Below are positions 5,936-12,589 of a stretch of 15,333 bases of DNA, piece after piece. The stretch comes from CAYQZD01 sp964421875. Lineage in GTDB: Bacteria > Electryoneota > Tariuqbacteria > Tariuqbacterales > Tariuqbacteraceae. Location of the stretch: assembly GCA_964421875.1 (NCBI GenBank), contig CAYQZD010000093.1, positions 1 through 15,333 on the forward strand, given 5' to 3'. Both the position numbers and the translations under genes were made by a program. Positions within the stretch are counted from its first letter, which is position 1. Every line of letters starts with the position of its first letter. The notes beneath the pieces were generated by a model. That model did not search any database and was not told the DNA's origin. It saw only the letters and a list, made by a program, of their open reading frames with translations.

Positions 5936-8323
5936 TCAGTTTCCCCTGACCCTCTGAATCACCCAGGGTACGAAGTAAGCGGCGAAAACCAGTCCGAGTC
6001 CGGCGAAGACTATCCAATGAACTATCCACCCCAGTTTGTAAACCGCCGATCGGCAGGTAAAGGTGATTTCATGCTCGCCCGCCGGAACCTTAACACCCCG
6101 CAGGATATGGTTGGCGGGGTATATCTCCGCCGGCGTTCCGTCCATCGTTGCAGTCCAGTACGGCGGATAATGAGACTCCGACAGCACCAGAAAGGCGGGG
6201 CTGGCGCAGCGAGTGCGCACTTTCACCTCCAGCGGACGGTGAGATGTAACCTCAGCTTCCCCGCCGGTTCCGAAGGGGAGGTTGACCGCTTCCTCCACCA
6301 CCGCCTCTTGCCAGGGATCGAAGGTCTTCAAGTACTCGAACCGCTCCTTAGGGTCGGGGATGACTTTCAGCTTATGCGTCAGCCAGCAGCGGGGCATCGC
6401 TCCTTTATTTAAATATACTTTCTGCTGACCGTCCAAAACCAATTCCAGCATCGGGTGGTTGACCTCGCGGTCCAAAATCAGGTATTTCCCGCCCATCATA
6501 TTGATAAGATTGAAATTGTCCTGCCCCAGATTGTCTAACATCTCCTGCATCCGCTTCATTTTGGTGCCCAGGTAACCCGAAATGCTCTCCAGTCCGAACA
6601 ATCCGTACCAGTTTTGAGGCCTCATCCGGTCCAGAGGATAGATGCGGAAATATCCTTCCTGCTGCTTGAGAAAATTCACCGCCGGGGTGGGCTGGTAAAT
6701 CGACTGCAAGTGGCTGCGGGGAGTGGGGGTGACCAGTCCGGCGTTGACTATCCACAAATCTATGACCAGCGCCCCCACCGCCAGCGCCGCCATTAAGCTG
6801 AAACTTATCCTCTTCCTCAGATACAAGTACAACAGCCCCAGCGCCGCTAAGGCAAAAACCACAGTTTTCCACAGGCTGCCGAAAGCGATTCCGAAAAGTT
6901 CCTCCCGCCCCGCCAACGGAATTTTAGGACGGTTCATCCCTATCCAGTCCGATACCGCGCTCTGTAAAGGTGAATACAGTATTGTCGCCAATACCGCCGC
7001 TCCCAGCGCCGCCGCTCCGGCGTATATCACCCAGCGGAACGCGCCGCCCTTCTCCCGCAATTCCCGCATCTTCTCCATCCCATAGCCGGAAAGCACCGCC
7101 GCGGAAAACAGCATTAAAACGTGTATCATCACCGGCACCCGGAACTTCTTAAAATAGGGCGCCAGGCTATACATCGGCTTATAGAGGATGGGGAAGAACT
7201 TGCCGAATGATACCAACCAGGCGAATATCAGCAGGATGACAAAGAACCACACCATTCGGTTCCGGGCGAAAACCGCCGCCAACACTGCGAACAGCAGCGC
7301 CGCCGCTCCCCAATAGTGCGGGTGGTCGGTGAAAGGCATATATCCCCAATAGGTTCCGCCGCCGAAACCGAAAAACGAAGGGGCGATATAGGTCAAAGTC
7401 TCCAGCGGATGAAACGACCAGTTGGTGGCGTACTCCCAGTCCACTCCCCCCTCCGCGCCGCCGCGCATCGAATAGCCGGCATACTCTTGAAGCGGGAAAT
7501 AGAGCGAAGCCGCAAACCCAAATCCTACCAAGACTGCCAAAACGAATAGAACCATTTTAAACGGTATCCCCTTCGCCTGCCGGTCTTTAATATCGCCGAT
7601 GAGGCTCCAGACCAGGAACATTCCCGCCGCTAACAATCCATAGTAGGCTATCTGAACGTGCAGCGCCAGCAGCATCATCCCCACCGCGAAGGCGGCGAAG
7701 GCGAAATGTATCGGCTTCCTTTCCTCAAACAGCTTCTTCACCGCTAAAAATACCAGCGGGATGTAAGCGGCGGTGTAAACCTTGGAGCCGTGCCCCACAT
7801 TGGGGAGCACGATAAGCTGGGGAGTGAACATATAGACAATCCCCACAAAAACCGCAACCAGCCAGCTAAATCCCAACGACCGCCCCAGCAGATATGCGAA
7901 ACAACCTGCCATCAGCAGGTGAACCAGCAATTGCCGCATTATCGGCAAAATCGACGGATTCAGGAACAACACCGACAGCAGTTTCTGAATAATTCCCCAG
8001 TTGAAAAATGTGTAGGTAAAATTAGGATGGAACAGCGCCGCCATACCGGGCATTCCCCCGAATAGGTAAGGGCTCCAGAGCGGAGGCCCCTCTTCCACTA
8101 ACTTCTCGCTGGTCCCACTCAGGATTAAACCGCTGACAAAATCGGGCGAGAGCGCCAGGGTTTTCCCTTCGAACACCACAGCGCGGTAGAACACGATGAG
8201 GAGGAAATAAAAAATCAGAAAGGCGAAAAGGAACTGAATCCAGGGGTTGTTGAGCAGACTTTTTTTCTTCAAGTTAAAACTCGAATTTGAAGATTGGTAA
8301 CACTTTACTGATAGGAAACGCAT
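5936..8323 (-). CDS. YfhO-family multi-membrane protein (glycosyltransferase-like)
   Basis: A 795-aa integral membrane protein. Many hydrophobic helices lie between about residue 29 and 530. A soluble domain of about 230 aa (about 540-765) includes VSGYLGTKM-like and ESHYPPYW segments, and a final membrane helix lies near 768-790. This layout, the early LWSPYLFGGMP motif and the C-terminal PPYWTATMDG...PAGEHEI pattern match the YfhO family, thought to transfer sugars from lipid carriers outside the cytoplasmic membrane (in Gram-positives, glycosylation of teichoic acids). The start is uncertain: the ATG at 8321-8323 lies inside a palindromic repeat that encodes the first 13 or so residues. 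TTG at 8270-8272 gives a 778-aa protein beginning KKKSLLNNPW, outside the repeat. Neither has a strong Shine-Dalgarno. Confidence 0.88.
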   Translation of the reverse strand: MRFLSVKCYQSSNSSFNLKKKSLLNNPWIQFLFAFLIFYFLLIVFYRAVVFEGKTLALSPDFVSGLILSGTSEKLVEEGPPLWSPYLFGGMPGMAALFHPNFTYTFFNWGIIQKLLSVLFLNPSILPIMRQLLVHLLMAGCFAYLLGRSLGFSWLVAVFVGIVYMFTPQLIVLPNVGHGSKVYTAAYIPLVFLAVKKLFEERKPIHFAFAAFAVGMMLLALHVQIAYYGLLAAGMFLVWSLIGDIKDRQAKGIPFKMVLFVLAVLVGFGFAASLYFPLQEYAGYSMRGGAEGGVDWEYATNWSFHPLETLTYIAPSFFGFGGGTYWGYMPFTDHPHYWGAAALLFAVLAAVFARNRMVWFFVILLIFAWLVSFGKFFPILYKPMYSLAPYFKKFRVPVMIHVLMLFSAAVLSGYGMEKMRELREKGGAFRWVIYAGAAALGAAVLATILYSPLQSAVSDWIGMNRPKIPLAGREELFGIAFGSLWKTVVFALAALGLLYLYLRKRISFSLMAALAVGALVIDLWIVNAGLVTPTPRSHLQSIYQPTPAVNFLKQQEGYFRIYPLDRMRPQNWYGLFGLESISGYLGTKMKRMQEMLDNLGQDNFNLINMMGGKYLILDREVNHPMLELVLDGQQKVYLNKGAMPRCWLTHKLKVIPDPKERFEYLKTFDPWQEAVVEEAVNLPFGTGGEAEVTSHRPLEVKVRTRCASPAFLVLSESHYPPYWTATMDGTPAEIYPANHILRGVKVPAGEHEITFTCRSAVYKLGWIVHWIVFAGLGLVFAAYFVPWVIQRVRGN

Positions 8324-8432
8324 TCGTCATCAGCCGTACGGCTGATCCCTCTTCTCCGGAAGGATTCCGGCTGCGCCGGAATGACTATCTTGTCTAAGAC
8401 TTCATAAACCTAAAGTGTTACAAAGTTTGAAA
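8285..8432. repeat. MITE-like element around a GTCA...TGAC hairpin pair (copy 1)
   Basis: Outer inverted repeats GTAACACTTTA (8297-8307) and TAAAGTGTTAC (8411-8421) match perfectly over 11 bp, with weaker pairing outward (TTTGAA...TTGAA). Inside is a GTCA...TGAC unit (8326-8385) with the perfect palindrome ATCAGCCGT/ACGGCTGAT (8329-8346) and the hairpin ATTCCGGC/GCCGGAAT with loop TGC (8364-8382). Both flanks resemble those of the repeat at 11486-11579. The left end overlaps the start of the YfhO-like gene. Confidence 0.75.
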
Positions 8433-8439
8433 CGGCGCT

Positions 8440-8468
8440 ATAATAATTACTAATGGGTGTGTTGCCAA
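8440..8468 (-). promoter_or_regulatory. Predicted sigma70-type promoter for the yfhO-like/methyltransferase unit
   Basis: On the minus strand, TTGGCA (8468-8463) and TATTAT (8445-8440) are separated by exactly 17 nt, each differing from consensus at one position. The predicted transcription start near 8433 coincides with the outer edge of the palindromic element at 8285-8432, so the leader RNA would consist almost entirely of that element. Confidence 0.6.
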
Positions 8469-8476
8469 AATTGTCG

Positions 8477-8504
8477 TGGCGCAGGATCTCCGCACCCTGC
8501 GCCA
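8477..8504. repeat. Hairpin with GGCGCAGG stem, downstream of lon
   Basis: TGGCGCAGG (8477-8485) and CCTGCGCCA (8496-8504) form a perfect 9-bp stem with a 10-nt loop containing TCTCCGCA. It lies 116 nt after the lon stop. On the minus strand it is followed by CGACAATTTTGG, a weak T-tract, so it might end lon transcription. The arms resemble dispersed GTGGCGCAGG-type repeats seen in other genomes. Confidence 0.65.
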
Positions 8505-8530
8505 AGTGTCTATATGTCAATTATATGCTT

Positions 8531-8548
8531 TCGACTGCGGAGAGTCGA
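8531..8548. repeat. Hairpin TCGACT/AGTCGA with loop complementary to the neighbouring hairpin
   Basis: A 6-bp stem, TCGACT (8531-8536) with AGTCGA (8543-8548), closes a GCGGAG loop. TGCGGAGA (8536-8543) is the exact reverse complement of TCTCCGCA (8487-8494), which lies in the loop of the 8477-8504 hairpin. The rest of the 8549-8619 spacer shows nothing I can identify. Confidence 0.6.
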
Positions 8549-8619
8549 CAGCACAATTTAAATGCAGAATCCGTGCAACAATGTCCACCATCAATCGCCT
8601 AAATTAATAGCTCTTTTCT

Positions 8620-10992
8620 CTAAAGCGCCAGCGCAATTTTCAAGACCTGTTCAATGTTGTTCACAAAATGAAACTTCTTCACCTTGGAAAGGATATCGTC
8701 AGGAATTTCACTCAAGTCTTTCCGGTTAAGTTCGGGAACGATAATTTCCTCGATGTGCGCCCGCACCGCCGCCACTACCTTCTCCTTCAATCCCCCGATA
8801 GGCAGCACCGTTCCCCGCAGCGTGATTTCGCCGGTCATCGCCACATCGTTGCGCACTTTCCGCCCGGAAAAGAGTGATGCCAGTGAAGTAGCCATTGTGA
8901 CGCCCGCCGAAGGCCCGTCCTTGGGAGTCGCCCCTTCCGGAACGTGAATATGTATCTCCTTTTTATTGAGGGCGTCGGCTTTGAGCCCCAGCTTCTTACG
9001 GTTAGCCTTGAGGTAAGACAAAGCGATTTCAGCGGATTCCCGCATCACCTCCCCCAAACGGCCGGTGATACGCAGCGAATTATTCCCGGGCATACTGACT
9101 GATTCAATCAGCAGAATCGCCCCTCCTACCGGTGTGTAAGCCATCCCGGTGGCCACGCCCACCATCGGGGCGTGGTCGGTAATATCCCCTAAGAACTTTG
9201 GCGGTCCCAGGTAATCTTGATAATTCTTAATTGTGATCCGCTCCCGATCGATTTCACCGCTGGCGACTTTGAAAGCGACTTTGCGGCATACCGCCGCGAT
9301 TTCCCGCTCCAGATTGCGCACCCCCGCTTCCCGGGTGTAGCTTACCACCGTCTTGCGTAAAGCGCCTTTGCTGAAGCTGAGATTACCGCCGTTTAAACCG
9401 TGCTCCATAACCTGCCGCTTGACCAAGAAGCGTCGCGCAATTTCCACCTTCTCCTCGGTGATATAACCCGGCAGCATTATGATTTCCATCCGGTCCTTGA
9501 GGGGAGGGGTAATCGAATGTATCTCGTTGGCGGTGAGGATGAACATCACGCGGGAGAGGTCGAAGGGGATGTTCATATAGTTGTCGGTGAAACTGTTGTT
9601 CTGCTCCGGGTCCAACACCTCCAACAGCGCCGACTCCGGCGACCCCCTGAAATCCAGCCCCAGCTTGTCGATTTCATCCATCATAAACACCGGATTGTTG
9701 GAAGACGCGCTTTTCAAAGACTGAATTATCCGCCCCGGCAGCGCTCCGATGTAGGTTCGGCGGTGGCCCCGGATTTCCGCTTCATCGCGCATTCCCCCCA
9801 GCGCGATGCGGATGAACTTCCGCCCCGTGGCGCGGGCGATACTGCGCCCTAAAGAAGTCTTGCCCACTCCCGGAGGACCTGCGAAACAGAGAATCGGTCC
9901 TTTGGTGGTCTCCTTCAGTTTCCGCACCGCCAGGTACTCTAAAATCCGCTCCTTCACATCCGTAAGACCGTAGTGGTCCTCGTCCAGTATCTTCTTTGCC
10001 GCTTTGATGTCTATTTGGTCCGGGGTTGATACTTCCCAGGGCAGTTCCAGAATCCAGTCGAGATAGGTGCGGGAAACCGTGTATTCCGCCGAAGCCGGGG
10101 ACATTTTCGATAGGCGGCTCAGTTCCTTCTGCCCCGCCTCCCGCGCCTCCTCAGGCATCGGCGTCTCCAGCAAACGCTTCTCCAGCTCTCCCATCTCCTG
10201 GGTGTGTTCGTCCTCTTCACCCAGCTCCCGTTTGATTGCTTTGAGCTGTTCGCGCAGGTAATACTGGCGCTGGGTTTTTTCCAGTTCCTCGTCCACATCC
10301 CCTTTGATTTTATCCCGAAGCTTGAGCAATTTCAGTTCTTTGGACACCAGCGCCGATACTTTCTCCAGCCTCGGTTCAAGGTTCTGGATTCCCAGTACCT
10401 CCTGCTTCTCTTTAAGAGATAGGTTCAAGTTCGATGCGATCAGGTCGCACAGCACTTCGGGATCTTTGATATTTATTAAAGCGATTTTTATCTCTTCCGA
10501 CAGGTAGGGCGCGTGGTCGATAACCTGCTTGAATTCATCCATCAAAATCCGCTGCAAAGCCTCTAAACGCTGGCTCCTGCGCTTGTCCAGCCGCACCTTG
10601 GAGATTTTAATAACGCGGTAAGGCTCCTCCCGGACAAAATCCTCAAACTTTATCCGTATAATACCCTGGATAAGCAGCCGCATCGACCCGTCGGGCACCC
10701 GGAACATTTTTAATATCCCCGCCGCCACTCCCGTGCGGTAAAATTCCGGCTTGCCTTCGGTAATTTCATCGCCCTCCATCGCCGCGAAAACACCCACCAG
10801 ACGGTCGCCGTCCAAAACCTCGTTTATCATATTCACCTTCTTGGAATCGGTCACGGTGATAGGGAAAATCACGTTGGGGAAAGCCACCACATCCTGCAGC
10901 ATCAACAGCGGCAGTTCGGAGGGAATCGAGGCTTGCTTCTCCTCGAGAGCCTCGCTCGCGCTGTTATTCTTGTCTTCCTCTGCTTTAGCCAT
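8620..10992 (-). CDS. lon: ATP-dependent Lon protease
   Basis: A 790-aa cytoplasmic AAA+ serine protease that degrades damaged and regulatory proteins, full length for the bacterial LonA type. The N-terminal substrate-recognition domain is at about residues 26-220, beginning LPLLMLQDVVAFPN, followed by a coiled-coil linker (220-300). The AAA+ module has Walker A GPPGVGKT (372-379), Walker B VFMMDE (435-440) and a sensor-like TANE (487-490). The protease domain has PKDGPSAG with catalytic Ser695 and GGLKEK with Lys738, the same 43-residue spacing as S679/K722 of E. coli. The 25-residue N-terminal extension is polar and charged. The ATG has an AGGT 8 nt upstream. It lies 21 nt after hsp20 on the same strand, so the two are probably co-transcribed. 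Confidence 0.97.
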   Translation of the reverse strand: MAKAEEDKNNSASEALEEKQASIPSELPLLMLQDVVAFPNVIFPITVTDSKKVNMINEVLDGDRLVGVFAAMEGDEITEGKPEFYRTGVAAGILKMFRVPDGSMRLLIQGIIRIKFEDFVREEPYRVIKISKVRLDKRRSQRLEALQRILMDEFKQVIDHAPYLSEEIKIALINIKDPEVLCDLIASNLNLSLKEKQEVLGIQNLEPRLEKVSALVSKELKLLKLRDKIKGDVDEELEKTQRQYYLREQLKAIKRELGEEDEHTQEMGELEKRLLETPMPEEAREAGQKELSRLSKMSPASAEYTVSRTYLDWILELPWEVSTPDQIDIKAAKKILDEDHYGLTDVKERILEYLAVRKLKETTKGPILCFAGPPGVGKTSLGRSIARATGRKFIRIALGGMRDEAEIRGHRRTYIGALPGRIIQSLKSASSNNPVFMMDEIDKLGLDFRGSPESALLEVLDPEQNNSFTDNYMNIPFDLSRVMFILTANEIHSITPPLKDRMEIIMLPGYITEEKVEIARRFLVKRQVMEHGLNGGNLSFSKGALRKTVVSYTREAGVRNLEREIAAVCRKVAFKVASGEIDRERITIKNYQDYLGPPKFLGDITDHAPMVGVATGMAYTPVGGAILLIESVSMPGNNSLRITGRLGEVMRESAEIALSYLKANRKKLGLKADALNKKEIHIHVPEGATPKDGPSAGVTMATSLASLFSGRKVRNDVAMTGEITLRGTVLPIGGLKEKVVAAVRAHIEEIIVPELNRKDLSEIPDDILSKVKKFHFVNNIEQVLKIALAL

Positions 10993-11013
10993 AATAATAC
11001 CTGCGGTTTTACG

Positions 11014-11457
11014 CTACTTGATGGGAATTTCCAGCCCCAGCTTCTGCACAGGGGCTTTTTTCAGTCTGACTTCGAGGAAACCGTTCTTGTAGTCCGCCTG
11101 CACTTCATCCACTAAGATTTTTTCGGGAAGTTTTACCACCCTTTCAAAGGGCCCATAGTCGATTTCCATCTTGTGGTAGTGGCGCTTCTTGGTTCGACAA
11201 AGCTCCTGCCGAACGCCCCTGACCAGCAGGTAATCCCCGCAGAGCGAGACCGATATTTCCTGGTCCTGAATCCCGGCGATTTCCATCACCATCACAATCT
11301 CATCATCGGTCTCAAACAGATCGGTCTGGGGCACAAATCCCTTGTCAGGCGCAAACAGCGAGGGGCGCTTGATGTTGAAATAGTCCGAGAGGATAGACTC
11401 GAAATCGTCGGAAAAATCCTCGAATCCAGCGAGTATTTCCTTCTTCAATCTTACCAT
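11014..11457 (-). CDS. Small heat-shock protein, Hsp20/alpha-crystallin family
   Basis: A 147-aa ATP-independent holdase chaperone that keeps unfolding proteins soluble. The alpha-crystallin domain spans about residues 42-135, from VPQTDLFETDDEIVM to the family's end motif NGFLEVRLKK (a variant of GVLxVxLPK). The C-terminus carries an I-P-I triplet at 144-146, the usual IxI motif for oligomer assembly. I chose ATG at 11455-11457 rather than the upstream ATG at 11496, because GGAGGG (11465-11470 on the minus strand) sits 7 nt before it, and the extra 13 residues would begin inside a dispersed repeat and look unrelated to the family. It is followed 21 nt later by lon, making a chaperone-protease pair. 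No CIRCE element or convincing sigma32 promoter was found upstream. Confidence 0.94.
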   Translation of the reverse strand: MVRLKKEILAGFEDFSDDFESILSDYFNIKRPSLFAPDKGFVPQTDLFETDDEIVMVMEIAGIQDQEISVSLCGDYLLVRGVRQELCRTKKRHYHKMEIDYGPFERVVKLPEKILVDEVQADYKNGFLEVRLKKAPVQKLGLEIPIK

Positions 11458-11464
11458 TAATAAA

Positions 11465-11470
11465 CCCTCC
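11465..11470 (-). promoter_or_regulatory. Shine-Dalgarno deciding the hsp20 start
   Basis: GGAGGG on the minus strand, 7 nt before ATG at 11455-11457. It rules in the internal start against the longer open frame that begins at 11496. Confidence 0.8.
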
Positions 11471-11485
11471 AAAAAGGATTGGAGT

Positions 11486-11579
11486 ATTTGAAACATTTTA
11501 CCGATTTAAAGCTAATGCGTCATTCCGGCTGCGCCGGAATGACTACTTTGCTTATAACTTCTAATACTCAAGGTCTAAC
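11486..11579. repeat. MITE-like element around a single GTCA...TGAC palindrome (copy 2)
   Basis: The centre is GTCATTCCGGC/GCCGGAATGAC with loop TGC (11519-11543), a perfect 11-bp stem. The left flank (ATTTGAA, then AACATTTTACCGAT) and right flank (ACTTCTAATACTCAAGGTCTAAC) align with those of the 8285-8432 element (AACACTTTACTGAT and ACTTCATAAACCTAAAGTGTTAC). The two are therefore related beyond the palindrome, this one with one hairpin instead of two. It lies between dusB and hsp20. Confidence 0.7.
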
Positions 11580-11614
11580 GACTATATAACAATTCTATAA
11601 GAAATATATTATTT

Positions 11615-12589
11615 TTAAGCGCTTACGATTTCCGCCGCAGCGGAGAAAAAACCTTCAATTTCCGCGATCACCGCATCCGGCGATTCCAGCGTCATCACCC
11701 GACGCCGGAAATCCGCCGCGCCGGGCAGGCGCTTGCTGTACCAGCCCAAATGCTTACGCATTTCCCGCACTCCTACATATTCCCCTTTGTCCGCTAAGAT
11801 AAGCCGGTAGTGCCGGAGTACAGTATCGAGTCGCGCTTCCGGAGATATTCCCGCAAAACCCTCCGCAATTTGCCTGAAAATCCAGGGTTGCCCGAAAGCC
11901 CCTCTACCGACCATCACCAAATCGCAGCCGGTAACTTCGAACATCCGCCGCGCGTCGTCAGCGCAGGTTATATCGCCGTTGCCGATGACCGGGATTTTCA
12001 CCGCTCTTTTAACTTCAGCGATGCGCTCCCAATCCGCGACTCCCTTGAAACCCTGCTTCAGAGTACGCGCATGAACGGTAACCGCGTCGAAACCGCAGTC
12101 CTCGGCGGCTTTAGCCGTTTCGACGGCCACCGGTTCCTCGGAGGTCAATCCAGTGCGGAACTTGACGGTGAGTGGAAGTTCCACCGCTTCACGCATCGCC
12201 CGGAAGACCTTTGTCAGGTGCGGCAAATCCTCCGTCATCGCGCCTCCTTCCCCGCGCCGCACCACTTTACGCGCCGGGCAGCCGCAGTTGAGGTCGATAA
12301 AGTCCGGCTGCGATTCCGCCGCAATGCGCGCCGCCTCCGCCAGCGAATCCGGATTCCGTCCGAAAAGCTGGATGCCGTAGGGACGTTCTTCCGGGGTGAA
12401 GCGCATCAGCGTGATGGTCTTCTTCTGCCGCCGAATCAAGCCTTCAGCGGATACCATCTCGCTCACCGTGAAACCCGCGCCCCAGCTCCGGCATACCGCC
12501 CGGAACGCGGAGTCGGATATACCCGCTAAAGGCGCCAATCCCGCCGAACCGCGCGCTATGTCAAGGAAACGCCCCGCCATCGCTCTCAC
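11615..12589 (-). CDS. dusB: tRNA-dihydrouridine synthase, DusB-like
   Basis: A 324-aa FMN- and NADPH-dependent enzyme that reduces uridine to dihydrouridine in tRNA. A TIM-barrel core opens with LAPLAGISDSAFR (18-30). IQLFGRNP (73-80) follows, and then NCGCPARKV (101-109), where Cys104 is the catalytic acid by alignment to the family's GCP motif. The substrate/FMN motifs HART (173-176), GNGDI (203-207) and VGRGAFGQPW (227-236) are all present. The C-terminal helical tRNA-binding domain covers about 245-320. The GTG start (12587-12589) overlaps the TGA of the radical SAM gene. An ATG three codons on (12578-12580) is the alternative. Neither has a strong Shine-Dalgarno, consistent with translational coupling. 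The exact Dus subfamily was judged by eye. Confidence 0.93.
   Translation of the reverse strand: MRAMAGRFLDIARGSAGLAPLAGISDSAFRAVCRSWGAGFTVSEMVSAEGLIRRQKKTITLMRFTPEERPYGIQLFGRNPDSLAEAARIAAESQPDFIDLNCGCPARKVVRRGEGGAMTEDLPHLTKVFRAMREAVELPLTVKFRTGLTSEEPVAVETAKAAEDCGFDAVTVHARTLKQGFKGVADWERIAEVKRAVKIPVIGNGDITCADDARRMFEVTGCDLVMVGRGAFGQPWIFRQIAEGFAGISPEARLDTVLRHYRLILADKGEYVGVREMRKHLGWYSKRLPGAADFRRRVMTLESPDAVIAEIEGFFSAAAEIVSA

Noticed and set aside
8515..8520. A TTGACA box on the minus strand upstream of yfhO
   Set aside because: No -10 box lies 16-18 nt downstream, because that position falls within the GC-rich hairpin. The TTGGCA/TATTAT pair at 8440-8468 is better.
11458..11496. A longer hsp20 start at 11496
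   Set aside because: The strong Shine-Dalgarno serves the ATG at 11455-11457, and the added residues begin in a dispersed repeat.
11544..11614. A sigma32-type promoter (CTTGAG on the minus strand) for hsp20
   Set aside because: No CCCCAT-like -10 box is present at the right spacing.
11810..12529. A 239-codon plus-strand open frame antisense to dusB
   Set aside because: It is a shadow of a GC-rich coding strand. Its composition is rich in Arg, His and Pro with no family motif, while dusB has all catalytic motifs.
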